Of a DNA stretch of 64,000 nucleotides, positions 54,646-64,000 are shown one piece after another (position 1 is the first letter of the stretch; each line of letters opens with the position of its first letter). The position numbers and the translations under genes were made by a program. Below the pieces are notes generated by a model. It saw nothing but the letters and a program-made list of their open reading frames with translations. It made no database searches and was not told the origin of the DNA. This DNA is from Alternaria dauci (lineage: Eukaryota; Ascomycota; Dothideomycetes; Pleosporales; Pleosporaceae): positions 434,001 to 498,000 of the forward strand of contig NC_091277.1 in assembly GCF_042100115.1 (NCBI RefSeq), read 5' to 3'.

Positions 54646-57600
54646 CTATTGTTGTTGGTGCTGTGGCCATCCACCAGCCGATGTCGCCGCTGGTGTCTTG
54701 AGTCTCCGTTCTGTTGGCGCCCAACGTTAGTGACAGCATTATCGCGAGAAGTCGTGTTCCTTACCTGCTTCAAAATCATGCCACCTGCGCATGGTGATTT
54801 TACTGCTATCGAATTCTCCTTCATACTCCAAGCCTGCCTTTTTCGTCTTCTCGCCCGCCGTCTTTCGAGTATCTCCCCAGCTGAAGTCGTCAAACTTCCA
54901 GAACGCATATGTCGGAAGCACAAAGTTCCAAACAGGCAATGACAGCAGATAGACGAACATCCAGGCGACGTAAGACCAGCGATGGGCCGTTACAATGATG
55001 AGAATGGCAGGCAAACCAAGAATGAGCGCTAGCAGGATGAGGGGTATGACAGGAGCTTCGGTGTGGAGAACGGCAGCCTTGATAGCGATGGCAACTGGAC
55101 GTGATCAGCAAAGCCGAAGCTTCAGAATGGAGTACGGGGGCTTACTTAGGTAGAATGTGAACGCAATGGCGGCTGGGAGGACCAGGGTTCCGATCAACTC
55201 GATGAACACAACGAACTGCATGCTGAAGCAGAAGGTGCCACACAGATCTCGCACTAACACAAGCTCCATCAGGTTGTGGACCGTACTATTAATCCATCGT
55301 CTGCGCTGTGACAGCAAGACTTTGAACTCGTCCGGTACAGTGGTTTTGCAAACAGCTTGCGGGACGAAAACCTGCTTCCGCTTGGGGAACGTCTTGAGCA
55401 TAAGCGTCGACAGGTATCGATCCTCACCGAGTAGTAGCAGATTCTTCTTGTGCAACGTATCGACCACGTTCTCCGAGTAGTGCTCAACAACATCTGGATT
55501 AGCCAAGATCGGGACCCAGTAGTTCTGACCACCTTTGGGGGCCTTGATGCGGTACATGCAGAAGCAACCCGGCAAGCAAGTAACACCACCAAAGACCGAC
55601 TCGAATGACTTTGCCAAGTGATGGGAGATGAAGTATCTACTACGGTTAGTGGCGCGATTGTAAAACATGGCGACAGCACTTACTCAAACACCTGGATCAT
55701 GGAGACCCACGAATCCCGCTTATTGGCAATCTTTGTCTCGCCGCAGAGCCCCATGATATCTGGATCCTTTACCATGGCTGAGACCATGTGCGTCAAGCTG
55801 TCAGGGAAAACCTTTGTGTCGGCGTCGACCATGAGTACTATCTCGTAGAAATCGGGAGAAATGCCGGTAATTTTCCAGATACCGTTGAACATTTCAAACT
55901 CAAGCTCCGTCATACGCTCGTCAAACATGACCTTTTGCAGGAATGACATGAGGATGATCTGACTGTCTCGCTTTCCACGATTGCCGGGCTTCGACTTCTT
56001 GGCCTCATCGGGTGTACCACACTTGACGACTAGCATCACGGGGACACGTTGTTGCTTCTCGACAGGAATGCGCGTCGTCTCGCCGTAGTCGTAGAATCCC
56101 GAGTAGATCTTGGCCATGTTGTGTCGTTTTGAACCACTAGCGACTGCGACGTACGAGTGTGCCTGAACCTCGTGGGGCAATACCGCGTGATCTTTCATCA
56201 TACCAAGACAGACCTCGGGCGTTGTCAAATCTTCTCCGTGACCCTTGATCATACCGTCGCAAATGATGAGAATCAACTTGTGGCTGTTAGGGTAGTCGGT
56301 GGTAGCAATAGAGTCGAGGGTAGTCCGCAGTCCGTCTGGGCCTTCAGAGTATGCGGTGACAAGACAGATGGTGTGCGCCAAGGGGTATCCAAAAGGTTGC
56401 CATTCCGGAGGAGGTTGAGGTACAACTGCTTCGTGCGTGAACCCTGCGGGCCCGGAGCCTTCAACACTTGAGTAGCGGTTGGTGTCGGTCTGCCCAGAAA
56501 GAAGTACACTAGATCGAGACTCTTGTGATGAGAACTGCGCATTGTGTTTTCCATCCATGGGCATGGTGCCTTGACTGCTGTTCAATTGCTTGTACATTCC
56601 ACTGTTGGAGCCCAGGATGCGAGATGCCGTGCTCTGGCTCGTCATAGTTGTCGGTGGGGCACGTGTCTTTGCGTTCTTGTCGACCGCGTAGGGGCTGGTA
56701 AACCTCGACGTCTGTGGCAGGAAAGTGCTGCCACGCTTGTTGCTGCGGTCAGAGCCGGAGGATGGGTCCATGAGTTTTGGCGGCGGGCGATAGATATCGT
56801 CACTCCACTCTTCGATCTGCTGCTTGCGCTGCTTCGAGTCCGCGGGAGAAATGGATGTGTTGGTAGCAGCAAACTTTTTGCAGATGAACCACTGGAAGAT
56901 GAGGGCGAGGACAAACTTGGCCAAGACAACAGCCAAGATGAAGACGAGCGAAACATAGAGGACGACCTTGGAGGCAATGCAGCCAATGCTCTCCGTATCG
57001 ATGGAGCCGACTTTGATGGTTTCTGTGAAGCAACGAGCTACCTGCTTCTCGTAGCTGGATGAGTACGCACGGGTTACATCTACGCCACGAACAGCGGGGT
57101 TCTGACGGATCTCGTCGAAGAGGGGTGGGATGTTGACCTGGGTCCGGTTGAACCAGTCGAGCAAGTTCAGGTCCAACACATCGCCGCCCCATACCATGAG
57201 GTTCCTAGAGCTGTTGCGAATGTCATCCCAGGTAAAGTAGACATCACCGGCGTTACGGAGACCGTAAAAGGCCCTACGGGCGTTGTCCGAGGTGTGACAC
57301 TGGTAACCGTTGTACTCCAAGAAGGTTGTATTGGGCCTGGACGATCCGTCCTGGTTGAACAGACGGCACGGGAAGTACCAACCGAGATCTCCATTACCGC
57401 TCGTCGGAATGCCAGAGTTCTCTTTCTCAGTAATGAGTCCTTTGCAGGCGCCATTGACGTTCTGGAACAGGAAGCTAGCATCTTTACCGCCGTTTTTCTC
57501 AGGGAGATCAAAGAGGACATTTGCGTCTTGGGGGATGCCGCGAGCGCGGGGGTGCTTGGACTGGGCAAGATCGTAGGCTCTGCCGTGAATAATCAGGTAT

Positions 57601-58418
57601 CCGCCTCCGACTTCGTTTGTCCTGAGGCGAGCGTTGCCGCCGGATGGGCACACAGTTTCCGTAAAACCGAAGGTGAGGTATCCAACGAACGTGCAGATGA
57701 GCAAGATGATGCTCACGAGTCCGACCTTCTCTCTCCATGCGCGCTGCTGCGCCTTCTGCGGCTTTCCAAAGCACTTCAAGACGGCATTTGGACACCAGAA
57801 AGTGATGATGGCGCAGTAGACGTTCCACAGACTAGGTGGCCGTAGCTTGTCCTGCTCCTTCTGGCGCTGCTTCTCGCGTGCTTCCATTGTCTTGCTCGTC
57901 AGCTTACGCTGTATCCGCGGCTCCCCATCGTCTATCGGGGCCTGCTTGTCGTTGTAGCCTCCGCCCGAGGCATTGCGCATGTGCGGGGGCTTGATGTCAG
58001 TGCTGTCTGAGCTGACCGTCTCTGCCTCGAGGTGGTCTTCCAGAATCGGGTCGTTGCCCGTCGTCGAGGGGTGGACGTCCATGCGCTGGGCATGTTTGCG
58101 GTAGTGATAGTTCGGATGGCTCGGGTCCATTCGCTGGCGTTCAGGCCGGATAAGACTGCGCTTCCGGTTCAGTTCGGGCTCGGAAGGCTTGGGCTGGCCT
58201 CGCATTATGGGATCGCGCTCCATGGGCACGGGGGTGCCGGGCGAGGGAAGCGCGCGCGAGTAGGCCTGTGTGCCGCTCTTGCTGTTGGAGCGGTCGTGCG
58301 ACCGAGTGTTTTCCACATCCGAAGTCCTCCTTCTGCGGTGGTGCGAGTCGCGGTGCGCATGTCGCCGCTCGCCCCGTCGAGGCGGCGACGACTCTTCGGG
58401 TCGCTGCGGCAGAGACAT
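54646..58418 (-). CDS. CHS3: Class IV chitin synthase (Chs3 type)
   Basis: Exons 55684-58418, 55146-55636, 54765-55094 and 54646-54710 (introns of 47, 51 and 54 nt) give 1206 residues. The N-terminal 190 residues are basic and disordered. Membrane helices occur near [20 protein letters not shown] and around [20 protein letters not shown]. The GT2 catalytic region has [45 protein letters not shown] (982-986) and QRRRWINST (1022-1030), followed by SWGDTRK. This is the full chitin synthase set, and the lack of a myosin domain with this long N-terminus fits class IV. It polymerises GlcNAc from UDP-GlcNAc across the plasma membrane. Its divergent neighbour encodes the Chs3 activator. The last exon encodes a short Gln-rich end and is the least certain. 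Confidence 0.93.
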
Positions 58419-60487
58419 GGTGGTGAAGAAGTGACCTCAGCTGCTGTTGCGCAGTGGGGCTCTTGCGCGGAGCTCGTTTCGGCCCGGGAAGAATGTTTAC
58501 AGCAGCTCTATAGCGATGGCGATCGCATGGAAGTGAAAGATGCGATGCGTGTCCGAGGCAGTCGCTGGAGTTGTTCGAAATGGCGGTGGCTCGTGGTTTC
58601 CTTTTTTGCAGCGAGTGGTGGCCGGGTGCAGCAGCGGGAGCGAGTGCGCTGCAGCCAAACCAGAGGGTGTAGTGAAAGACGGTCCTAACGAGCGACGAGG
58701 AAAACCGACGAAACCCCGGGCGACACAATACAATAGGTGTTGCTAGAGCGATGGCATATGGGGGCGAAGCTGGCAAGGGGTGGATGCTATTTTGGGGATG
58801 CTGTTCCGCCACTAACTAGCACCACGCCCATCGCTAGAGCATATGTACATAAACAACTGGGGTGATTTTCCACTCCTGCGGTCAATGGCAATGGCCATTG
58901 ACAGTTTCCCTCCTCCCTCTTCCACAATGCTCCTCTGCTGTAATCTTCCGTCGTACCGCATCCTGCTGCTTCTCCCCCACACCTGTCACTGTCACACCTC
59001 AGTGCCCCTTGTGCCTGCGAACGATCCATGGATGCTACATGACCGGACCCCTGCATGTACCAAATCCTGCAGCCAAACGGCTACCGAGCCCTAGATCGCC
59101 ATACTATCAATCGCCCTATCGACTAACCGCACTTCTCCTATTCTATTCTCGAGAGAGTGTCTGAGCATGCCCTCTGCGCCAGTGTACAAAGGCGGTATGC
59201 GCGGAGTTGGTTTCTTAGTCCATCCATCATCGCCATTGGCGCCGAGGGCGGCGGGCGGTACACAGTGCCGCATACATTAATACGGCGCATCTGTCATGAG
59301 TTGGCTAAAATCATCAAGGACTGTGCGTCATCCTTCTGCAATATACACGAGTGCACCTGCGCTGAGCTTTAGTCGCGAATTTCCGCCTGACGCCTCGTGC
59401 TCTACAGCACGCCGACTGACAGCTTTGAAGGCGTGGAGTCAGGGTCTCTTCACACAGCTCCACATCATTCCATGTCTCCATTCCAAGCCCTGCAGAGCGG
59501 TAGGTCCACTCGCGCGATTTGGCAGCGACGGCTAATTACCTAGCTGGCATTTGTCACATGTACAGAATTCGATAGTCGCGGAGACTACGGCGGGGGTGCT
59601 GATGGCTCGGAAAAGTGATTCTTCCCAGGTTCCAAGGTTCGTCTTTATCTAGGTACAAATGGAGCCTCAACGCATCTGCTCGACCACCTCTCATTAATAA
59701 CGTTTAGAGTATGACGAGGTCATGTCTCTCTCCATCATGGGCGACGCCACGTTCCTGATGCTCGTTGCATTGCGTGCGTGTCTCAAGCAGCGCCCAGCCC
59801 AGTAGTCAAATAGCGATGCACATCCATGCCCATGCAGAACTTCCTCCGCATTTGCCAATATTCCCCCCGTGAGACGCCATCGATTCTCTGCACCCCTTCG
59901 GATCTTACCGAATGGATCGATAGTGCGCGTGTTTCATGCTGGTCACACACACCATCTCGCTTCCTCAGCAAGCCGGCCTCTGCCGCTCAGTCCACACAGT
60001 CCGCTATTCGCCCTTGTATACGAGAGCCGGCATCCAGTGGGGTTTCAAAAAGCGTCTACTGCCCTCGTCCCGTGCACCTGGCCTGCATTCCGTATACGAA
60101 CCCAGTTGAGGTTCATCTAAAAGACTGTTCGCACTTTTCAAGGGCAGTGTTCAGGGTCCACTGCTGCGCACCCATACACTCCGCGTCCTGTGAGTCTAAC
60201 CCCCGTCCGTACCGTAGATCATCATCCCATGCTCCAGGGTACGCACTCTTGCCCTGGCCGAGGTTTGGCAAACATTTGCTACAACCAGTTGTCACACCGC
60301 AACTCAGGTGCTAACAATTGATTGTAGAAGCAGCAAAGATCCACACAGCAGACGGCTCGTTATCGCATGCCTTGGTTTACCTGTCACTGAGACTGCACCA
60401 CCACCGCTGTTCCAGCGAGTCAGGACTTAGGCGGATATAAGACTGCCACCAGAGATTCCAGGAAGGGGGGACGCCATTTTCAAAGCC
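58419..60487. promoter_or_regulatory. Shared 2.07-kb divergent region of chitin synthase and SKT5
   Basis: The start codons of the chitin synthase and its activator face away from each other across 2069 bases with no supportable gene between. Pyrimidine-rich stretches (for example near 58910) may mark leaders. Long leaders or non-coding transcripts may explain the size; no specific binding site was identified. Confidence 0.5.
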
Positions 60488-62591
60488 ATGTCCCAGGTTA
60501 CTTCGACACCCCCATCGAGGGCCTTGCCCCCCGTCCCTGTCGACGAAGAAGCCTACAGCGCACACCATCCCGACTTGAACGGCCCGAGTAGTTTCCAGCA
60601 TCGCAAACCGCCCGCCGCGCGACACTCGTCCACACCCTCATTCAGCATTACCGAGCACAACAACACAGCGGCAGGAGGACGCGATTCGAGGCAGTCCGGG
60701 TCTTCCTTCAACCAAAGCTCCGACGGGCATTCAAGAACGCCGTCTAGAGATATAGAAACACCAGACCTTGAGTACCGCTTCTCCGGAAGCTCGATTCCCC
60801 CCGCGCAAGAGATTGCTTTCAGGCAGCTGCATATTAGCGACGGATCGTACGGGAGCCGATTCTCACACGTTGCGGAAATGGACGTCGCAAGGGCTCAAGA
60901 TGAGGCCGACGCCATCTACAGTCCCCAGGAGCAATACCGGCCCGTATCCTACCCGAGCCAACCGACCCCGCCGGCCGCGACACATTCTCCCCGAGAGACT
61001 GCGCAATCGCCGACGGCTGGGTCGCAGCACTCTTCGAATCACAGCGGGCGCAACAGCTACTTCAATGGCCATGCGCAGGAGGGAGAGCTGCAAGTCCCGC
61101 GCAGCACGGTGCCCAGACCCAGCTCCGCATACACGCTCGGCTCAGAACTGAATGTACGAGGTCACACAGAGTCCCCGCGCCTTTCAGTGTATGGGACCTC
61201 CCCGTCACCCAGCGGGTCGCCTAATCCTCACGCTCGCCCTGTATCGACGACCCGCCGTTCTCCCGACGTCAGGCCCGAGTCTTCTTACATCGATCTAACA
61301 AATCTACCGTACAACCAGCAAGTCGCCCCTGCAGCCAACTTTGGCAACGCAGCTCTGCGGGGCGCTGTGGGGCAGAATGCTTCGCTGCTCAACCAGAAGA
61401 AGACGCTGGAGATGTACAGGGCGAACGTCAAGAAGACAGCAGATACTGCGGTGCAATACGAGTTCGCGCTGTTCATGGTACAGGTGGCCCGCGAGATTCT
61501 GGGGTCGGACAATGGCAGTGATGACCACGGCATGAACCCCACAGAGTTGTTAAAGGAAGCACGGCAGATTCTTCAGCGATTAGCCGACCGCAGCTATCCT
61601 TTCGCACAGTACTACCTTGCAGATGGATATGCGTCGGGTCTGTTTAACAAGGACAAGCCGGATCACGACCGCGCATTCCCACTCTTTGTAGCTGCTAGCA
61701 AGCATGGACACGCGGAATCAGGGTTCCGTGCCGCACTTTGCTACGAGTTTGGTTGGGGCTGCCGCAAAGACTATGCCAAAGCTGTTCAGTTCTACCGCGC
61801 TGCTGCGTCGAAAAACCACCCGGGAGCTGCGACACGACTTGGAAAGGCTTGTTTGACAGGCGACATGGGCCTTCAGAACAAGTACAGGGAAGGGCTGAAA
61901 TGGCTCAAGCGAGCTACGGAATCAGCCGACTTCCAATACAACGTTGCGCCGTACGAGCTTGGTCTGCTGCACGAGACGGGCTTCGGAGACGACATCTTCA
62001 AGGACGAGGTGTACGCAGTGCAGCTCTTCACACAATCTGCTGAGTTGGGACATCCATTGGCTGCTTTGAAGCTAGGCGAAGCTTACGAACATGGCTTTCT
62101 ACGCTGTCCTAAAGATGCTGCACTTTCCGTTCACTACTACAATTGTGCCGCCCAGGCCGATATTCCTGAAGCCATGATGAACCTATGCGCGTGGTATATG
62201 GTCGGTGCCGAACCAGTTCTGGAAAAGGACGAAAACGAGGCGTACGAGTGGGCTAAGAAAGCTGCAGAGCATGGTGAGTGTGTCAATATCCGAGAGGTTA
62301 ATCATGCTAATTTAGTCAGGTCTCCCAAAAGCCGAGTATGCCTGTGGATATTTCACAGAAATGGGCATTGGCTGCCGGAGGGATCCTCTAGAGGCCAATG
62401 TCTGGTATGTCAAAGCCGCAGACTCTGGCGACGAGCGGGCAAAGCAGCGCCTTGCCATTATCCAAGCTGCCGCATCCGGGCAATCACACGTTCCAGCAAA
62501 CAACAACGCTGATAAAGGCAAACTCAAGAAAGAAAAACTCAGCAAGGAAAAGGATACCAAAGAAAAAGACGAAAATTGCGTCGTAATGTGA
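60488..62591 (+). CDS. SKT5: Chitin synthase activator, Sel1-repeat, CaaX protein
   Basis: Exons 60488-62273 and 62320-62591 (46-nt intron, GTGAGT, GCTAAT branch, TCAG) give 685 residues. The first 280 residues are Ser/Pro-rich and disordered. From about 330 to 640 lie Sel1-like repeats, such as PFAQYYLADGYASGLFNKDK, GHAESGFRAALCYEFGWGC, HPGAATRLGKACLTGDMG and AEYACGYFTEMGIGC. A Lys-rich stretch is followed by the C-terminal CaaX box CVVM, a farnesylation signal; yeast Skt5/Chs4 has the same kind of end. Skt5/Chs4 binds and activates Chs3 and helps place it at the bud neck. The class IV chitin synthase gene lies divergently next to it. Confidence 0.92.
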
Positions 62592-63800
62592 AGAGAGGCG
62601 GGTTGTTGATCCTTTCCGTCCTTGCCGCTCTTGTTCTTTCTCCTATACCCGATTCGCGTTCCGTTTTTTCTTCTTCTCTCGCATGTGTACGGGTTGGTTG
62701 TCTCCTCTACCCATCATGGGCATGGCGGTGGTCTTTCTAACAAGGGTGGTTGTGCATATACGGCGTTTGTGGTGCATTGCCCTTTGCATATCACCGCTCG
62801 GGATCTGAGCATCAAAATCTTTCAGCACTTTTGGTGGTAGCATATCGACGGTCTTTGCAGCTTCGTTATAGCATGCAGAATAGAGTTGTAGTTCAAGATA
62901 GGTGGAATAGGTGGAAGGATAATAGATGGTTGTACCGAGTCTTTCGATGACGTGCTTTTGTTCTGTGAACGACTTTTATTTATGACAGGCCTGGATAGCT
63001 ACAAAACTGTAGTATACCATCACGTCTTCGTCATGTAGTCGTGCTTGTTACAAGAGCGTTTCTGCCGCCAAATGTAACAGTGAGTACCTTCCAGCCAAAC
63101 CCTTGTTTAGCGCAGACTACTGTAGAGCTAAAAGAAGCGGAGTATGCAAGATCAGATATGTGCGTTCAGCGCTCACGGGTGTCGACGGCTTTGTTGCCAT
63201 GAACGCATCTCGTGATAACATAGCTGCCATAAAAGCGCCGATTGGTCAAGTCCTGCAGCACGTTACGTACCTTCAACCTCACAACAGTCCCGTTCATGTC
63301 CGCTCCGTACGGTACTCTCGGTATCCAATTCCCATGGTACACTCTTTGCAGCAATCGGCATCGACGTCATCTCAGACAACGCGTGTGGGATTGTGGGCGG
63401 CAATCAATGTACAAGCAAAGGGCGTGAAGCTTGTACTACACAGCTGTCTGCATGGCTTTCGTGTTCCTTGTAGAGTCGCTTGATTCGCTTTCCCCAGACC
63501 GTGGCTAGCCGCTACCCGAAATGGTAGGCATAATGCAGGTGCACGTTCGCGGCTCCACTTCACGCCTTGGACTACATATGTAGGGCGTATGATAACCGAT
63601 AACTGATAGCTTACTCCGATCGGGCGAGGTTTAAGACTTGAATAACTCGAGCAAGCAACTTCTACTGCACTTGTATAATCGACCGGCTTTCAAGGTTCTT
63701 GTTAATCCTTGCTAAGCTACACTCAGAGCTGAAGACGGCAACAAAGAAGAAATCTGAATAACCAGGTCCAGATCAAATCAAAATCATTCTGTCGCCGAAG
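62592..63800. other. Intergenic region
   Basis: These 1.2 kb lie between SKT5 and the gene cut by the window edge. A frame around 63263-63475 encodes a Cys-containing peptide but lacks a convincing start. No repeat is seen. Confidence 0.5.
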
Positions 63801-64000
63801 ATGTCACCGCCTTCAGCTGTCGAGGTCTCAGCGGTTTCAGACACGTCTGGGGTTACCATTCCGAATCCGTTAAGTGCACCAGTCCAGAGTAATGAGATTC
63901 ATGGAAGGAGGAAGAAGACAAGTGCAGCTCAATGGGGCGTGGCGGCGCCATCGGATACTACGAATTTCAGACTGAAGTCGCATGACCACAAGCCCAAAGC
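63801..64000 (+). CDS. Partial: aromatic aminotransferase (ARO8-like), N-terminus
   Basis: From ATG 63801 the frame is open to the window edge (66 complete codons). The product starts MSPPSAVEVSAVSDTSGVTI, contains GRRKKTSAAQWGVAAPSDT and ends at HDHKPKA. This resembles the N-terminal extension of fungal ARO8-type aromatic amino acid aminotransferases, where a GRRKK...GVAAPS segment and a HKPKAK motif precede the PLP-dependent fold. The catalytic part is outside the window, so the call rests on the leader alone. Confidence 0.5.
   Translation, partial: MSPPSAVEVSAVSDTSGVTIPNPLSAPVQSNEIHGRRKKTSAAQWGVAAPSDTTNFRLKSHDHKPK

Noticed and set aside
59826..60314. 162-codon plus frame in the chitin synthase/SKT5 spacer
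   Set aside because: Composition looks random, no domain or splice logic; possibly part of a leader.
63263..63475. Short frame with Cys-containing peptide near GIVGGNQC, possibly a small secreted protein
   Set aside because: No start codon with a signal peptide and no convincing intron could be placed; too weak to call.

Overview
The window is nuclear DNA from a filamentous ascomycete. Most genes carry short introns (about 46-112 nt) with GTRNGY-type donors, CTRAY-like branch points and AG acceptors. It encodes fungus-specific proteins: a class IV chitin synthase and its activator, a Git3-like receptor, 2EXR/F-box-like proteins, a questin-oxidase-like enzyme, and a long LEA/DUF3659 protein. 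The family mix suggests Dothideomycetes, probably Pleosporales; that placement is inference. I saw no intact transposon, rRNA, tRNA or CRISPR array.

Layout. 0.3-5.4 kb: a tandem-UBC E2 enzyme, ERG26 (sterol C-4 decarboxylation) and an IPA1/UBE3D-like E2-binding protein, all on +. 6.5-8.9 kb (-): a C2H2 transcription factor with two apparent stop-free introns. 10.5-12.3 kb (-): a lineage-specific-looking protein built on a 16-residue (48-bp) tandem repeat. 13.5-15.1 kb (+): an MFS transporter. 15.9-22.7 kb: housekeeping genes NSR1 (nucleolin), ALG6 (N-glycan assembly), COX17 (copper chaperone) and RNA1 (RanGAP). 23-27.7 kb: an SMP-domain protein, a decayed gene with five stops in one frame, and an IQ-motif protein. 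29.6-35.0 kb: an 1800-residue LEA-like protein with 15 DUF3659 repeats. 37.2-45.2 kb is more accessory: a seven-helix receptor, two tandem 2EXR paralogs, a questin-oxidase-like gene and a condensation-type acyltransferase. 45.7-53.2 kb is housekeeping again: TFIIF-beta, COP9 subunit 4, mitochondrial bL21m, NSA2 and a WD40 protein. 54.6-62.6 kb: a class IV chitin synthase and its prenylated activator SKT5/CHS4 diverge from one 2.07-kb spacer. The right edge cuts what looks like an ARO8-type aminotransferase gene.

How genes work together. The strongest functional link is the chitin synthase with SKT5, enzyme and activator of the same cell-wall complex. NSR1, NSA2 and bL21m belong to ribosome production; NSA2 and bL21m share a 209-bp divergent promoter, and NSR1 has ten same-orientation GCCC(A/T)C motifs upstream. 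The E2 and the E2-binding protein are both ubiquitin-related and close together. All exon limits were read by eye from splice signals, frame continuity and family resemblance; no alignment or search was run.
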